A stretch of DNA of 64,000 nt from positions 62,001 through 126,000 of the forward strand of contig JBJXDY010000114.1 in assembly GCA_046154965.1 (NCBI GenBank). The letters are read 5' to 3'. The notes beneath the pieces are model-generated. The model was not told the origin of the DNA. It worked only from the letters and a program-made list of their open reading frames with translations, and made no database searches. Source of the stretch: DATKFM01 sp046154965. Its GTDB lineage: Bacteria > Pseudomonadota > Alphaproteobacteria > Dongiales > Dongiaceae. A program made the translations under genes and the position numbers. Positions 33,673 to 43,073 of this stretch are shown piece by piece; the stretch's first letter is position 1; each line of letters begins with the position of its first letter.

Positions 33673-34428
33673 ATGAGCGGAGGATCCCAGCAAACGCCAG
33701 ACGTCAGCGGCGTTCGAGCCGGCAGCATGCTCGCCTATAGCATTCGGGGACTGAAGAAAATCTACCGAATGGGCGAAGCCGAAGTGCAGGCACTGCGCGG
33801 TGTCGATCTTGACATCTGCGAGCGCGAAATGATCGTCCTCCTCGGGCCGTCGGGCAGCGGCAAATCGACCCTCCTCAATATTCTTGGCGGCTTAGACCGG
33901 CCGACATCCGGCAGTGTAAAGTTCCGCGACCAGGATCTGACCGCGCTCGACGACCGGCAACTCACACGGTTCCGCCGCCAACATGTCGGTTTCATTTTTC
34001 AATTCTACAACCTTATGCCCAGCTTGACCGCCCGCGAAAACGTTGAACTGGTGACGGAGATCGCGCCCAATCCCATGGCGGCTGCAGACGCCCTGAAACT
34101 CGTTGGCATGGGCGAGCGGATGGATCACTTTCCGGCGCAGCTTTCCGGGGGCGAACAGCAGCGCATTGCCGTCGCCCGTGCCGTGGCCAAGCGGCCGGAG
34201 GTGTTACTCTGCGACGAGCCCACCGGCGCGCTTGACAGTGCCACGGGCATCCTCGTCCTCGAAGCGCTTGCCAAAGTGAACAAAGAGCTGGGCACGACAA
34301 CTGCGCTGATCACGCACAACGTGGCGATTGGGCAGATGGCCGATCGAATCGTGCGATTTGCCGACGGGATGGTTGTCAGCGTCGAGACCAATCCTCACCG
34401 CCGGCCGGCGAGCGAGCTCCATTGGTGA
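33673..34428 (+). CDS. ABC exporter ATPase, MacB/LolD/DevA type
   Basis: This 251-residue ATPase of the lipoprotein/macrolide exporter class has Walker A GPSGSGKST (about 56-64), the Q-loop VGFIFQFYNL, signature LSGGEQQRIAVARA, Walker B LLCDEPTGALDS and the switch histidine TALITHN. It supplies energy for an FtsX-type permease. The ATG at 33673 is kept, although an internal ATG at 33727 is also possible; neither has a clear ribosome site. It is the first gene of ATPase-permease-adaptor. Confidence 0.92.
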   Translation: MSGGSQQTPDVSGVRAGSMLAYSIRGLKKIYRMGEAEVQALRGVDLDICEREMIVLLGPSGSGKSTLLNILGGLDRPTSGSVKFRDQDLTALDDRQLTRFRRQHVGFIFQFYNLMPSLTARENVELVTEIAPNPMAAADALKLVGMGERMDHFPAQLSGGEQQRIAVARAVAKRPEVLLCDEPTGALDSATGILVLEALAKVNKELGTTTALITHNVAIGQMADRIVRFADGMVVSVETNPHRRPASELHW

Positions 34429-34435
34429 GCGGCTG

Positions 34436-36799
34436 ATGCGCGTCCTCAACCGGAAGCTGCTGCGCGATCTCTGGCGCCTTCGCGGGCAGGTCCTGGCGAT
34501 ATCGGCAGTCCTCGGGGCCGGCATCGCAACGCTGGTACTGTCCCTCGGCACCCGGGAGTCGCTTGTTGAGACCCGCGACGCCTATTACGACCGGAATCAG
34601 TTTGCCGAAGTCTTTGCCCATCTCAAGCGGGCACCGGAACTTCTGCGGGTCAGTATCGAAGCTATCCCCGGCGTAGCGCGCGTGGATACGCGAATTGTCG
34701 AATGGGCGCTCCTGGATATGAAGGCTGTGGCCGAGCCGGTGCGCAGCCAGATCGTGTCGATCCCTGACAACGCCGAACAGAGGCTCAACGCCGTGACTCT
34801 CGAAGCGGGCCGATTCAATCTGCCGGGCAGGCATGACGAGGTGATCGTGCATGAGGCCTTTGCCGAGGCCCATGGCCTGCAGCCTGGGGACAGCCTCACG
34901 GCAACGATCAACGGCAAGAAGCACGCGCTGAAAATTGTCGGCATCGGTCTATCGCCCGAATTCATATACAGCATCGGCCCCGGCGATCTCGTTCCCGACA
35001 ACAAGCGATATGGCGTGATATGGATGAGTCACGAGTCTCTCGAAGCCGCTTTCGATCTGCGGGGAGCGTTCAATGACGTGTCGCTCCTGCTACGGCGCGA
35101 CGCGTCGGAATCGGAGGTGATCGCCCGACTCGATGATTTGCTGGCCCGCTATGGCGGCAGCGGATCCTACGGCCGGGATGATCAGCTTTCCCACGCGTTC
35201 ATCAAAGGCGAGATCGAGCAGCTTACAGCGCTAACTGGAATTGTGCCGCCGATCTTCATTGCGGTGGCGATCTTCCTTCTGAACATTGTCACCACGCGGC
35301 TCATTCAAACCGAGCGCGAGCAGATCGGCCTGCTCAAGGCATTCGGCTATTCCGACACCGCTGTCGGTGCGCACTATCTGAAATTCGCTCTCTCGATTGG
35401 AGTCCTGGGTATCGTCCTTGGTTGCGCCGCCGGTGCTCAGCTCGGCCGCGGCATGACGGAAATGTACGCGCTCTACTATCGCTTTCCTGTTCTCTACTAT
35501 CGCCTGGATCCAAGCGTCTTCGCCATGGCCACCCTGATCAGCATGGCCGCTGGCGCTGCCGGGGCAGCTCTGGGCGTTCGATGGGCTGCCCGCCTGGCGC
35601 CGGCGGTCGCCATGTCGCCGCCGCCGCCCGCCATCTACCGACGTGGCCTTTCCGACTGGCTCGGCCTGGTACAAACGATGACGCCCACCGGGCGGATGAT
35701 CGTTCGCCACATTGCGCGATGGCCGCTTCGTTCTGCTGTCTCGACAGGCGGCATGGCCCTTTCCCTCGGCTTGCTTGTCAGCACCCTCTATTTCTTCGAC
35801 GCCATAGACCTGATGGTAGGGTCGTTTTTTGACGGATCGCGGCGACAGGATGTGACGCTGCGTTTCGCTGATCCCAGAGGCGATGACGTCCGCGGCGAGC
35901 TGCAGCGAATGCCCGGCGTCCTCAAGGCCGAGCTTCGCCGCATCGTGCCCGTGCGCCTTGCCTTCGGCCACAGAATTGAGCGCGTGCCGATCCTCGGGCT
36001 CGATCCCGGCTCGGAACTGAATCGGCTGGTCGATGCCGAGGGATCGCCGGTCGAATTGCCGCCGGAGGGCTTGGTGCTCAGCGACAGGCTCGCGGCTAAT
36101 CTAGGTGCTCAGACCGGCGATCAAGTGATCGTGCAGATACTGGAAGGAAGACGGGATGTCCGTGCTGTCGCGGTCAGCCAGATTGCTAGGGAATATGTCG
36201 GCACATTCGCCTATATGAGCCGGCCGGCGCTGAACAGGCTCATGATGGAAGCGCCGAGTTCCGATAGCGCCGATCTGCGCGTCGATCAGGCCCAGGAACC
36301 CGCGCTTTTCCGGACATTGCTGGATTTGCCGATGGTATTCAGCATATCGGTGCGCCGCGCCTCGTTGGCCACTTTCCGGCAAATGATAGACGAGATGATC
36401 GTGCAGATGATCCTCTTCTATGTCGGCTTCGCCTCAATCATCGCCACCGGTGTCATCTATAACAGCGCACGGATAACACTATCGGAACGGGCCCGGGAAT
36501 TGGCCAGTCTACGCGTTCTTGGTTATCATCGGCGCGAAGTCGCTGCGATTCTACTCGGTGAACTGGCCTTGCTGACGCTGATTTCACTGCCGTTCGGTTG
36601 CGCGATCGGCTATGGCTTGGCGGCTTTCTTCGTTACATGGTTCAGTACGGACCTGTATCGGCTGCCACTGTACATTGCCCCTGCAACCTATGGTTATGCC
36701 GTCTTGATTGTCCTGGCGGCGGCAACATTGACGGCCGTTTTTACGGCCCGCCGGGTCGCGCGACTCGATTTGATTGCTGTTTTGAAGACGCGGGAATGA
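34436..36799 (+). CDS. FtsX-type ABC exporter permease
   Basis: This 787-residue permease has a short N-terminal cytoplasmic part, an N-terminal membrane span (LAISAVLGAGIATLVLSL), a periplasmic MacB-like domain, and two FtsX domains with further spans, near 265-410 (three helices, including AIFLLNIVTTRLIQTEREQIG) and near 690-780. The double FtsX layout matches DevC/large MacB-like exporters, which extrude lipids, lipoproteins or peptides. The start at 34436 follows the ATPase stop by 7 bases. The cargo is unknown. Confidence 0.9.
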   Translation: MRVLNRKLLRDLWRLRGQVLAISAVLGAGIATLVLSLGTRESLVETRDAYYDRNQFAEVFAHLKRAPELLRVSIEAIPGVARVDTRIVEWALLDMKAVAEPVRSQIVSIPDNAEQRLNAVTLEAGRFNLPGRHDEVIVHEAFAEAHGLQPGDSLTATINGKKHALKIVGIGLSPEFIYSIGPGDLVPDNKRYGVIWMSHESLEAAFDLRGAFNDVSLLLRRDASESEVIARLDDLLARYGGSGSYGRDDQLSHAFIKGEIEQLTALTGIVPPIFIAVAIFLLNIVTTRLIQTEREQIGLLKAFGYSDTAVGAHYLKFALSIGVLGIVLGCAAGAQLGRGMTEMYALYYRFPVLYYRLDPSVFAMATLISMAAGAAGAALGVRWAARLAPAVAMSPPPPAIYRRGLSDWLGLVQTMTPTGRMIVRHIARWPLRSAVSTGGMALSLGLLVSTLYFFDAIDLMVGSFFDGSRRQDVTLRFADPRGDDVRGELQRMPGVLKAELRRIVPVRLAFGHRIERVPILGLDPGSELNRLVDAEGSPVELPPEGLVLSDRLAANLGAQTGDQVIVQILEGRRDVRAVAVSQIAREYVGTFAYMSRPALNRLMMEAPSSDSADLRVDQAQEPALFRTLLDLPMVFSISVRRASLATFRQMIDEMIVQMILFYVGFASIIATGVIYNSARITLSERARELASLRVLGYHRREVAAILLGELALLTLISLPFGCAIGYGLAAFFVTWFSTDLYRLPLYIAPATYGYAVLIVLAAATLTAVFTARRVARLDLIAVLKTRE

Positions 36800-36803
36800 T
36801 GCC

Positions 36804-38033
36804 ATGAGTCCGTTGCGCCGCATTCTTTGGCCCGGTCTTTTCATTTTGATGCTGGCGGCTGGATTAACCTATGCACTCTACCCGCGTCCAATTCTTGTCG
36901 ATCTTGCGACGGTCGGGCTTGGCGAGTTGACGATTTCCGTATCTGACGACGGCGTCACCCGGGTGAAGGATGTATATGTCGTTTCGGCGCCTGTTGCAGG
37001 CCGGGTGTTGAGACTCGAACGCCATGTCGGCGACGCTGTGACCGCCAATGAAACAGTTCTTGCCAGCATCTTGCCGAGCGACCCCGCCTTTCAGGACATC
37101 CGCCGGCGTGCGGAACTTGAAGCCGCTGTAAAAGCGGCCGAGGCCGCCCGAAGCCTGGCTCTCGCCGAAGTGACGCGGCAAAAGGCCGAACTGGAATACG
37201 CCATTGCGGAACTAGCCCGGACCGAGCGGCTCTTCGCGAGTGGTCATGTCTCGGCTGCGTCCCTGGACCGCGCCCGCCGCGATCAGCGCATAGCAGAAGC
37301 GGCTCTGGAAACGGCGCAAGCTGCTGCTGCGCAGCGCGAGTATGAACTGCAGACGGCACAAGCTACCTTGATGAATCCAAACGTCGAACAGCATGCTGCT
37401 GCGGAAAGCGGCGACTGCTGTTTCGTTGTTCGTTCGCCTGTAGACGGCAGCATCCTGAAGATTTTTCAGGAGAGCGAAACCATCGTCGCGGCCGGCGCGC
37501 CACTGGCGGAAATCGGCGATCCTCGTGACCTGGAGATTGTCGCCGATTTTCTGTCGCGCGACGCTGTGCGCGTCACGCCGGGCGATGCGGTTGTAATAGA
37601 GAATTGGGGCGGCGACGGAGAACTGGAAGGCCGCGTGCGCCTTATCGAGCCGTTCGGCGTCACGAAGGTTTCTTCCCTCGGTGTCGAAGAACAACGGGTC
37701 AACATAGTCATCGATCTCACCAGCCCGCCTAAAAGCTGGCTTCGGCTCGGCCATGGCTACCATCTCGACGCCGAAATCATCCTCTGGCGGGGCGAAGGTA
37801 CAATACGGGTGCCGATCACTGCCCTGTTTCGCAGCGGTGCAGAATGGGCCGCGTTTCGTGTCGAGAACGGGCGAGCTCGATTGACAAAGGTGGAGATCGG
37901 CCGGATGAACGACCGCTATGCCCAGGTCTTGGCCGGGATCGCTGTAGGCGATTTGGTCATTCTACATCCCAGCAACAAGATCGCTGATGATGTCCGCGTC
38001 ATTGCTGCTGAAGAGGCCGCTGCCTCACCTTGA
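36804..38033 (+). CDS. HlyD/DevB-family periplasmic adaptor (membrane fusion protein)
   Basis: This 409-residue adaptor has an N-terminal anchor (ILWPGLFILMLAAGLTYAL), a lipoyl-like half near 55-85 (APVAGRVLRLERHVGDAV), a coiled-coil hairpin about 90-185 rich in Ala/Glu/Arg, the second lipoyl half around 205-235 (VRSPVDGSILKI) and a beta-barrel C-terminus. It would link the FtsX-type permease to an outer membrane duct. It starts 4 bases after the permease stop. No TolC-type gene is in the window. Confidence 0.9.
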   Translation: MSPLRRILWPGLFILMLAAGLTYALYPRPILVDLATVGLGELTISVSDDGVTRVKDVYVVSAPVAGRVLRLERHVGDAVTANETVLASILPSDPAFQDIRRRAELEAAVKAAEAARSLALAEVTRQKAELEYAIAELARTERLFASGHVSAASLDRARRDQRIAEAALETAQAAAAQREYELQTAQATLMNPNVEQHAAAESGDCCFVVRSPVDGSILKIFQESETIVAAGAPLAEIGDPRDLEIVADFLSRDAVRVTPGDAVVIENWGGDGELEGRVRLIEPFGVTKVSSLGVEEQRVNIVIDLTSPPKSWLRLGHGYHLDAEIILWRGEGTIRVPITALFRSGAEWAAFRVENGRARLTKVEIGRMNDRYAQVLAGIAVGDLVILHPSNKIADDVRVIAAEEAAASP

Positions 38034-38125
38034 ATCCATGGGCGCGGCACGGATTTGGCGGCGCATCGCACCTGGCTCAGGAATCTTCGATCGAAGGTCG
38101 ATGGTCTCGCCGATTTCCTTGTGCG

Positions 38126-39610
38126 CTAGTTCAGCGTATCCAAGCATCCCGCCGGCGGCCGCTGCATTGGATCGTCGAGGAAGGCGTCCGCGATCTCGTT
38201 GGCGCAGAGGGAGTGCGACAGCGGCGCATGACCGGCATTGGGCAGCACGAAGTGATAGCCATGGGACAGCGTCGCTGCCGCCATGTCGGCGAAAGCCGCA
38301 GGAGTCACGGGATCGTATTCCCCGCTCAGAAGCAGCACGGGCTTGTCGCTGATCACGGCCTGCAACTCACTTTCGTCGACCGCCGGCACCGGCCAGCGCG
38401 GACAGATCAGATAGTCCGAAAAACCGACCACCCCTTCGTCATTGTAGACAGCGTATCTTGCCGCCGCGGCTGCGGTAGTCCCCAAGTCGACATGGGCCAC
38501 CTGCTCGGCACAGGCGAATGAATAGTAGACCCCCTCGCTGGTGGTATCGGGTCCGGAGGTCCGCCAACGATAAGCCTGAAACCAGCTTTGCAGGGAGGCC
38601 TCATTGCCGCGGCTCAGCTCATCCAGCAGCGTCGGCATGAATCGCAGGGTTTCCGACCCGTACATGAGATCGAACAGAACATCGACAATGTCGACGCCGA
38701 TCAGGGGATAGCTCTGCCTGGATCGCGAAGCGGGGTTGAAGATCTCGATACTCAGTGGCGAACGGTTCAATTCCTCGAGCCGGTTGCGGAATCGGATTTC
38801 CAGATCCGGATATCTGGCGTTACAGTTGTTGTCGGCGGCGCAGTCCGCTGCGATATGGGCGATGACCTGGCCGAATCCGACCTGTTGCTGGATCACCAGA
38901 TCCGCATTGGGCGGCAGCACCGACTCCAAAACCAGGCTTCGCACCCGCTGCGGATGATCGCGCAACAGTGAAAAGGCGATCCGCGTGCCATAGGACGCGC
39001 CGTAGATGTTCATGCTGTCGATGCCGGCGGCGGTCATGAGATCGACGATGTCCCCGGCCGCCGATTTGCTGTTGTACGCGCCGAGCTGCCTGCCTTCGGC
39101 GATCAGGCGGTCCCGGCATTCGTCGGAGTTGCGCAACGTCTCGTCGATCCAGCCGGCAAAGCCGCCGCTATCGCCGTTCCCGTCCGCTGGAGCGCGGTCC
39201 ATCTCCTGACAATCCAGATTGGGCACGGCCAAGCCCGTGCCGCGGACTTCCATGAGGATGAAGTCGCGCTTGCGCATCCAGGCGCTGTTGTCGACATACC
39301 ACCACCAGCTCTCGATGCTGACGGCATCGAGGCCGGCATCGCCACCGGGTCCGCCATTGATGAAGAGAACGGGATCATCGGCGACTGTCTGGTCCGGAGT
39401 CATCAGGCGTGCAACCGGCAGGCGGATTTCTGCGCTGCCGGCGTTGCCGCGATCCTCGGCAACATAAAGATAGGCGCACTGCGCTTCATGGCCCGGTGGA
39501 ATGTCGAACCAGCAGGGCGTCCGTTCCAGCCGCGGCAAGTCGGCGGCGCCGGCCGTGGCCGCCGCCATGAAAGCCAGTAAGCCCACTGGTGCGGTCAGGA
39601 CACGGATCAT
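38126..39610 (-). CDS. Secreted alpha/beta hydrolase, TAP-like peptidase family (copy 1)
   Basis: This 494-residue protein has a Sec signal (MIRVLTAPVGLLAFMAAATA), an alpha/beta hydrolase core with the oxyanion region INGGPGGDAG, the nucleophile elbow GASYGTR, and the TAP-like C-terminal lid domain with the Asp in LLSGEYDPVTP and the His in NAGHAPLSHS. Relatives are tripeptidyl aminopeptidases and proline iminopeptidases (S33). Paired cysteines suggest disulfides in the periplasm. The ATG at 39610 is chosen for the signal peptide; a GTG at 39670 with AGGAAGA upstream is possible. It is the last of three tandem paralogues on the minus strand. Confidence 0.87.
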   Translation of the reverse strand: MIRVLTAPVGLLAFMAAATAGAADLPRLERTPCWFDIPPGHEAQCAYLYVAEDRGNAGSAEIRLPVARLMTPDQTVADDPVLFINGGPGGDAGLDAVSIESWWWYVDNSAWMRKRDFILMEVRGTGLAVPNLDCQEMDRAPADGNGDSGGFAGWIDETLRNSDECRDRLIAEGRQLGAYNSKSAAGDIVDLMTAAGIDSMNIYGASYGTRIAFSLLRDHPQRVRSLVLESVLPPNADLVIQQQVGFGQVIAHIAADCAADNNCNARYPDLEIRFRNRLEELNRSPLSIEIFNPASRSRQSYPLIGVDIVDVLFDLMYGSETLRFMPTLLDELSRGNEASLQSWFQAYRWRTSGPDTTSEGVYYSFACAEQVAHVDLGTTAAAAARYAVYNDEGVVGFSDYLICPRWPVPAVDESELQAVISDKPVLLLSGEYDPVTPAAFADMAAATLSHGYHFVLPNAGHAPLSHSLCANEIADAFLDDPMQRPPAGCLDTLN

Positions 39611-39673
39611 TGTGCCGGCCGGTCCGCGCCGGCTGATCGCATTTCGCTGCTCTGGCCCTTCGCAAGGCACGGG

Positions 39674-41173
39674 CTAGTCTTCCTGGGCAACGCAGGCATC
39701 CGCCGGGCGCGTCAGGGGATCATCGAGGAACTCCTTGACCATCCGCACCACGCAGGCGGACTCGAAGATTGCGCCATGCCCCACCCGCTTGACCTCGAAG
39801 TAGAAGGAGCGCGGCAGGTTGCGGGCCGTTAACTCCGCCCATTCCGGCGGTGTCTTGGGATCGAACTCGCCGTTGAGGATCAGCGAGGGAATGTTGCTTT
39901 GCACAGGCGTCTTATCCAGCCGCTCCGCGTCCGGCGACATCCAGGCGGGACAGGCTTCCATGGTGTCGAGTGCGGCGCCGAATTCGGCGTAGACCGGCGC
40001 GGCGGCGAGCTCGGCTTTCACCGCCTCCCAGTCGGTAAAGGGATACTCGTCATTGCAATTGACGGAATAGTGCATGCCGATCTTCGTGCTGCGGTCGTGC
40101 GTATAGGCCAGTGTCGTCAGCCGGACATAGTCGTTGAGAAAATGATAGTTGTCCCGCTCCAGCAGCGCGACATAGCGGACAAGTTGCAGCTCCCCATCGC
40201 GCTCCGCCATGAGTTGCATCACGAATCGCAGCCAGACTGCCCCATTGATCGGCAACTCGATGGACTTGCCCGTGGTCGGATCCTTCTGTTTGCTCATCAC
40301 CGGCCTTTTCTGCAGACGGTCGATGATCTCCAGCAGCTTCTGCTTCGCGTTAGGCATCCGTTGATTGCAGTCGCGATCGGCGGCGCAGGCTTTCGCCACC
40401 TTGTCGATCGACCAGGCGATCTTCGCCGGCTCTTCCTGATAAAATTTCACTTGCGGCGGGTACACCGAGTCCAGAATCACCGTCCGCACGCCTTCGGGCC
40501 GGTAACGCATGACAGCCAGCGCCACCCGGCTGCCATACGAACCGCCAAGCAGGTTCCATTCCTTGATGCCAAGCGCCGCGCGCATGTCGGCGATGTCAGC
40601 CACCGTGGCGCGCGTGGTGTAATTCGCGGGGTCGCGTCCCTCCCGGCGGAGCCGGGCGGCGCATTCATTCAGCGATTGCACATAGACCCTGCGCTGCTCC
40701 TCGGGCTTGCCGGTCAGCGTCAGCAGTTGCATGCCGACCCGGTTGACTTCCGGGCATTCCAGCGCGGGCTTGGCGATGCCGACGCCGCGCTGATCGAACA
40801 GGATGAAATCGCGGCCATCGAGCCAGGCGGCGCGGCGGATGGCGAGCCATGTCGACATGCCCCGGCGGTCTATCTCGGTGTCGGAGCCCGGGCCGCCGGT
40901 GATGTAGAGGACTGGATCGGCATAGGTATCTTCGTCCGGGTCGGCCTTGAGGATCACAATCGGCAGCCTCACTTTGTTGCCGCCCGGTTGCCGCCGGTTC
41001 TCCGGCACCACCAGATAGCCGCAGTTGGCCGGCTGATCTTCCGGCACGTCGAACCAGCAGTCCTGCCGTTCGAACATCGGCTTGGCTTCCGCCCGCGCCG
41101 CGCCGGGGAGCAGCAGCATCACGGCGACAGCCATGGCTATACCGTTGAAAACACGCAATGAATTCTTTAGCAA
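39674..41173 (-). CDS. Secreted alpha/beta hydrolase, TAP-like peptidase family (copy 2)
   Basis: This 499-residue paralogue has a signal sequence (GIAMAVAVMLLLPGAARAEA), the GGPGSDTE oxyanion turn, the nucleophile in GGSYGSRVAL, the acid in LNGEFDPKTP and the histidine in RVGHGAIFES. The start is taken as TTG at 41173 because AAGGTGG sits 7 bases upstream; the frame opens at a TTG at 41215 and no suitable ATG comes before the signal. It shares cysteine pattern and length with both neighbours, from which it is separated by 63 and 185 bases. Confidence 0.85.
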   Translation of the reverse strand: MLKNSLRVFNGIAMAVAVMLLLPGAARAEAKPMFERQDCWFDVPEDQPANCGYLVVPENRRQPGGNKVRLPIVILKADPDEDTYADPVLYITGGPGSDTEIDRRGMSTWLAIRRAAWLDGRDFILFDQRGVGIAKPALECPEVNRVGMQLLTLTGKPEEQRRVYVQSLNECAARLRREGRDPANYTTRATVADIADMRAALGIKEWNLLGGSYGSRVALAVMRYRPEGVRTVILDSVYPPQVKFYQEEPAKIAWSIDKVAKACAADRDCNQRMPNAKQKLLEIIDRLQKRPVMSKQKDPTTGKSIELPINGAVWLRFVMQLMAERDGELQLVRYVALLERDNYHFLNDYVRLTTLAYTHDRSTKIGMHYSVNCNDEYPFTDWEAVKAELAAAPVYAEFGAALDTMEACPAWMSPDAERLDKTPVQSNIPSLILNGEFDPKTPPEWAELTARNLPRSFYFEVKRVGHGAIFESACVVRMVKEFLDDPLTRPADACVAQED

Positions 41174-41357
41174 AGCCGATCCACCTTTCCCGATCGCGCA
41201 CCTGTTTGCGCGCAACCCATCGCCGCCACGGTAATTCTAGACGGGCCGGTTGCGGGTGACCATGCCGCAGGACGGCGACAAATCCGTGGCGCCTGCTGAA
41301 ATTCTGGCGAAGTACCGGCCGCCACTTAAGGACGGCCCGGATCGGCCGAACGCCGGA

Positions 41358-42863
41358 TCAATCCTGGCCTTTCTTCAGGCAGGCTTCTGAGGGCTTCTTC
41401 CTGGGGTTGTCCAGGAAGTCTTCCGCGATCTCCACAGCACACTCTGAGTTCGACAGCAGCGAGTGGCCGAGGCCGGGAACTTCGATCAGAAAGGAATGGT
41501 CCAGGCGGCTCGCCGTCATCTGGCCATACTCAACCGGAGTGATCGGATCGAGTTCGCCCGAAAGGACCAGGGTTGGGATGCTGCTCTTGATCGGCGCCTT
41601 CAGGCTGGCGTCCGGCGTCACCTTGGGCCAGGCCTCGCAGGCCGACAACTCGTCAAGCTTGTAGCCGAAGCCGGCAAAGCGGTGATGCTTCTTCTCCAAT
41701 TCCCTGACCAGAACCGGATCGTTGAACGGAATTTCCTCGACGCATTCGACGGCGTAGTACTTGCCTTCGCTCATATCGCCCGACCCCAGGCCGAGATAGC
41801 CATCCACCATCCCCCGGACCGCCGGCTCGAGCACTGCCGGGTCCACGGCCGAAATCGCCGCCAGATAGTGCGGCAGGGCGTACCGGGCATCGGTGAACGC
41901 CAGCGCCCAGCGGGTTATCTCCACCAGGGCTTTCCCCGTGACGTGGATCGTCACCGGTTCGCCGTTACGCGGATCGGTCACGGTGACCGGCAAGGGCCGG
42001 ATGTTCAGCCAGTCGATCTGCTCGAAGATGGCGCGCTCCAGGTTTGGATAGCGCCGCCGGCAATAGCTATTCTTTGCGCACGCCTCGAACAGCTTCTGAA
42101 AAGCAAGCTCAACGCCGGCTGCCTGAACCTCGTAGGCATGGACCTCGGGCGGATAGGGCGAGTCCAGAATGACCGAGCGTACGCCCTCGGGCGCATCCCG
42201 CATTGCCGACAGCGCCAGCCGCGTGCCGTAGGAAACGCCGTGCAGGTTCCATTGCTTGATGCCCAGCAGATGACGCAGGTCGGTCAGGTCCTTGACCGTT
42301 TCGCGCGTGCCATAGAGGTTGAGATCGATGCCCTCGCCGATCAGACGATTGCGGCAGGCGGCTATCGCTTCGGCGTAAATCTTCTGCACTTTCGCGGTGT
42401 CTTCCAGGGACCGCAGCATGTCCATCCCGCGCGCATCGGCCTCCGCGCAGTTCAGGCTCGGCTCCGACATGCCGTTGCCGCGCTGCTCGAACAGGATGAG
42501 GTCCCGCGTTTTCATCCACGGCCAGAAATCGGCGAACAGCCACCAGTCCTTGATGCCGTCCTTATCGGCGCCGATCGGCTGGCCGGGGCCGCCGGTGAGG
42601 AAGACAATCGGATCCGCTTTCGACTTCCCCGAGGATGCCTTGATCACGACTACAGGCAGCCGGACCGTGCGGCCCTCCGGCTTGGTGTGATCTTCGGCCA
42701 CCGTCATGAATCCGCATTCGGCCTTCTGGTCCTGGGGAACGACGAACCAGCATTCCGCCTCTTCGTAGCGCGGCAGCGTCTCTGCGCCGGCCGCCGTCGC
42801 GCCGGCAAAAACAGCAACGACCGCAAGCGCGCCGACAGCTCTGCATATCCGATCTGCAATCAT
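41358..42863 (-). CDS. Secreted alpha/beta hydrolase, TAP-like peptidase family (copy 3)
   Basis: This 501-residue protein is the first of three tandem paralogues. It has a signal peptide (MIADRICRAVGALAVVAVFA), TGGPGQPIG, the nucleophile in GVSYGTRLAL, the acid in LSGELDPITP and the histidine in GLGHSLLSN. AAGGGA lies about 8 bases before the ATG. A 210-base space separates it from the divergent MoxR gene. The three copies keep every catalytic element, so they are likely active hydrolases with different preferences. Confidence 0.88.
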   Translation of the reverse strand: MIADRICRAVGALAVVAVFAGATAAGAETLPRYEEAECWFVVPQDQKAECGFMTVAEDHTKPEGRTVRLPVVVIKASSGKSKADPIVFLTGGPGQPIGADKDGIKDWWLFADFWPWMKTRDLILFEQRGNGMSEPSLNCAEADARGMDMLRSLEDTAKVQKIYAEAIAACRNRLIGEGIDLNLYGTRETVKDLTDLRHLLGIKQWNLHGVSYGTRLALSAMRDAPEGVRSVILDSPYPPEVHAYEVQAAGVELAFQKLFEACAKNSYCRRRYPNLERAIFEQIDWLNIRPLPVTVTDPRNGEPVTIHVTGKALVEITRWALAFTDARYALPHYLAAISAVDPAVLEPAVRGMVDGYLGLGSGDMSEGKYYAVECVEEIPFNDPVLVRELEKKHHRFAGFGYKLDELSACEAWPKVTPDASLKAPIKSSIPTLVLSGELDPITPVEYGQMTASRLDHSFLIEVPGLGHSLLSNSECAVEIAEDFLDNPRKKPSEACLKKGQD

Positions 42864-43073
42864 GACTTGTTCCCTTGCCGCTCAAGACCAGCCCTGGTGG
42901 CCGTTCCGCGGCCCTGATACACGCCCCGAGGCCCGATCGCGAAGTTAGGCAAACAGAGTTAGCAAATCGATAACCTGCCGCCGGTTCCGGAGGCGCGAAG
43001 GGTCGCATTGCAGCAAGTGCCGGGAATCGTTAGCTTCCACCATGAATGCCGCCAGCCGCCAGGCCAAAAACCG

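Noticed and set aside
41463..42917. 484-codon plus-strand open frame
   Set aside because: It is antisense to the third TAP-like hydrolase and is biased in composition like other shadows.
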